7,706 nt of DNA, taken from Bacteroidota bacterium (GTDB lineage: Bacteria > Bacteroidota > Bacteroidia > Bacteroidales > VadinHA17). Both the position numbers and the translations under genes were made by a program. The DNA is taken from NCBI GenBank assembly GCA_012838685.1, contig DUOU01000081.1, forward strand, positions 1 to 7,706, given 5' to 3'. Positions 6,527 through 7,706 of this stretch are shown here, in pieces. Under the pieces are notes generated by a model, which saw only the letters and a program-made list of their open reading frames with translations, did no database searches and was not told where the DNA came from. Position 1 is the stretch's first letter; every line of letters starts with the position of its first letter.

Positions 6527-6576
6527 CGACGATTAAGCTTTTTTATCTCTAATCGTCGCATATTTCGCGTCGATTA
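6527..6576. repeat. Inverted repeat plus related 9-mer downstream of oxyR
   Basis: CGACGATTA (6527-6535) and TAATCGTCG (6550-6558) are perfect 9-base arms around 14 bases that contain a run of six Ts. Ten bases further on, CGTCGATTA (6568-6576) repeats the motif with one change. The Ts lie in the loop and not after the stem, so this is not a standard intrinsic terminator for oxyR, although the hairpin could still protect the 3' end. It lies 62-93 bases upstream of the -33 box of the next gene, where an operator could also sit. Confidence 0.5.
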
Positions 6577-6619
6577 GCCGGTTTATTCGTCGCGCTACCG
6601 TTACAAAAATATCCGGGGA

Positions 6620-6650
6620 TTGTCGCGAACCTGTTTTTTTGGTAGATTTG
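6620..6650 (+). promoter_or_regulatory. Promoter of the metallo-beta-lactamase-fold gene
   Basis: TTG (6620-6622), 20 bases, then TAGATTTG (6643-6650) matches the Bacteroidota TTG/TAnnTTTG promoter at every defined position. The predicted transcript starts near 6657, about 18 bases before the ATG at 6675. No Shine-Dalgarno is seen between them. This indicates that the gene is transcribed independently of oxyR. Confidence 0.8.
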
Positions 6651-6674
6651 TGTATAACATAAACCAATCGAGTC

Positions 6675-7628
6675 ATGATCAAAAAAACTTTTTTCGCGTT
6701 TTTGGCTTTCGCCGTTACAGTCGCTTTGTCCTCCCAGTCGTTTCAAAAGGGGCCGTACACGGTGACAACCATAATAGACAATGTATACAATATCCAGGAT
6801 GGCAATGACAGTAACCCTCCCGGAAACTCCGTGATAAACGGAAGAGCCAATATGAACAACTGTTCGGATATGTACCTGTTGGTAGGCGCCGACAAGGCTA
6901 TGCTCATAGATCTCTCCAACTTTGTTAGGTGGGACTCCACGGCTGTTGAGTCGCTGCGTTCCATTGTTTACGATAAAATCGGGAACCGTCAGTTTTTTAT
7001 CACCATAACCCATTCTCACGGCGACCATCTGGGGATGTTGCCCGCGTTCGCGGATGACGAGAAAGCGAGTTTCTGGGTACCCGCGGCCGATTTTCCGGAT
7101 ATCTCCAGGTTTCCCGCGGCACGGACCACCGCCTTTAAGGAGGGAGATTCATTTGATCTGGGGGGAGGTTTTGTGTTGAACACCCTGACGGTGCAGGGGC
7201 ATACAGTCGGCTCAACACTCTTTTTCCTGAAAAACAAGAATATGGCGTTCAGTGGCGATGCCGTTGGATCGGGCAGTGGCGTATGGATCTTCGATAACCC
7301 CGGGTTCCGCAACTATGTCGTTGGCGTGGAAAAGCTGGTCAACTATATCGATGATCCCGCCAATAACATCGACAAAGATGCCTTTACCCTTTACGGCGGA
7401 CACTCATGGCAGAAGGGAAATCTGGAAAAACTGGGATCCCAGTATGTTTATGATATGTGGACGCTGATACAGAAGATAGGCGAAGGAACCGCTGAACGGT
7501 CGCCCATGATCGGAGGCAGGGGCGCCATGAACACAAACTTCAAATACGGGACAGCCACCATCTGCTGGAGCGACACCGGCGCCGATGAGTATTCAAAGGA
7601 GTATCTAATGAGGAGAGGAGTTGAATAA
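6675..7628 (+). CDS. Exported metallo-beta-lactamase-fold hydrolase
   Basis: Predicted periplasmic or secreted metal-dependent hydrolase of 317 residues. A signal peptide is clear: MIKKT, then a hydrophobic core to about residue 18, then SSQS. There is no lipobox cysteine, so signal peptidase I cleavage near residue 20 is likely. The metal-binding set of the fold is complete: HSHGDH at 113-118 (H113, H115, D117, H118), H176 in GHTVGS, bridging D195 in SGDAVGS and H243 in GGHSW. A bridging Asp with five histidines suggests a dinuclear site like glyoxalase II and other general hydrolases; B1 beta-lactamases have Cys at that position. The N-terminal strands (MYLLVGADKAMLIDL) match the usual fold opening. 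The substrate cannot be assigned. It has its own promoter, and nothing ties it functionally to oxyR beyond proximity. Confidence 0.92.
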   Translation: MIKKTFFAFLAFAVTVALSSQSFQKGPYTVTTIIDNVYNIQDGNDSNPPGNSVINGRANMNNCSDMYLLVGADKAMLIDLSNFVRWDSTAVESLRSIVYDKIGNRQFFITITHSHGDHLGMLPAFADDEKASFWVPAADFPDISRFPAARTTAFKEGDSFDLGGGFVLNTLTVQGHTVGSTLFFLKNKNMAFSGDAVGSGSGVWIFDNPGFRNYVVGVEKLVNYIDDPANNIDKDAFTLYGGHSWQKGNLEKLGSQYVYDMWTLIQKIGEGTAERSPMIGGRGAMNTNFKYGTATICWSDTGADEYSKEYLMRRGVE

Positions 7629-7706
7629 AAAAAGAAGAAGGCAAGAACAGTCTGGGCAAGGAATTGCTAAACATTTACGATACGATAGAAGAGACCTCAA
7701 ATCCGG

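Noticed and set aside
6527..6558. Intrinsic terminator for oxyR
   Set aside because: The stem is real but the Ts are in the loop and not after the stem on either strand, so I list it only as an inverted repeat.

Overview
The window reads as part of a Bacteroidota (Bacteroidetes) genome. Three things point that way. Several intergenic regions carry the phylum's sigma-70 promoter signature, TTG/TTTG about 20 bases before TAnnTTTG. Most genes lack a recognisable Shine-Dalgarno sequence. The protein sequences (OxyR, a Prx6-type peroxiredoxin, an ABC exporter) fit the phylum. Isoleucine is often encoded by ATA in every gene I read. No rRNA, tRNA, CRISPR array, insertion sequence or attachment site is visible, and no gene-free stretch exceeds about 170 bases.

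Left half (1-4608): a divergent locus. On the minus strand, a family-4-type glycosyltransferase (1432-2733) overlaps an ABC ATPase (779-1435) by 4 bases. A MacB/FtsX-like permease (1-728, cut by the window edge) follows 50 bases later. On the plus strand, a full-length homologue of squalene-hopene cyclase (2902-4608) starts 168 bases from the glycosyltransferase. The divergent region holds a long inverted repeat and a possible minus-strand promoter. The cyclase keeps the DxDDT acid motif and the downstream active-site histidine. Taken together, the four genes suggest a module that cyclises an isoprenoid, possibly glycosylates a lipid product and moves something across or out of the inner membrane. 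The linkage is inferred from gene order and family knowledge. This is the part of the window most likely to hold undescribed biology.

Middle (4609-6518): an oxidative-stress pair. A Prx6-type peroxiredoxin (4763-5473, minus) and OxyR (5592-6518, plus) are divergently transcribed from a 118-base region. That region has good promoter boxes both ways and a symmetric set of GATA/TATC half-sites that could be the OxyR operator. A strong intrinsic terminator at 4659-4703 ends the peroxiredoxin transcript and separates it from the convergent cyclase.

Right end (6519-7706): a 156-base intergenic region carries an inverted repeat, a further related 9-mer and a clear promoter. It precedes a secreted metallo-beta-lactamase-fold hydrolase (6675-7628). 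The last 78 bases contain an open frame that may be the start of another gene, but the window ends before this can be decided.
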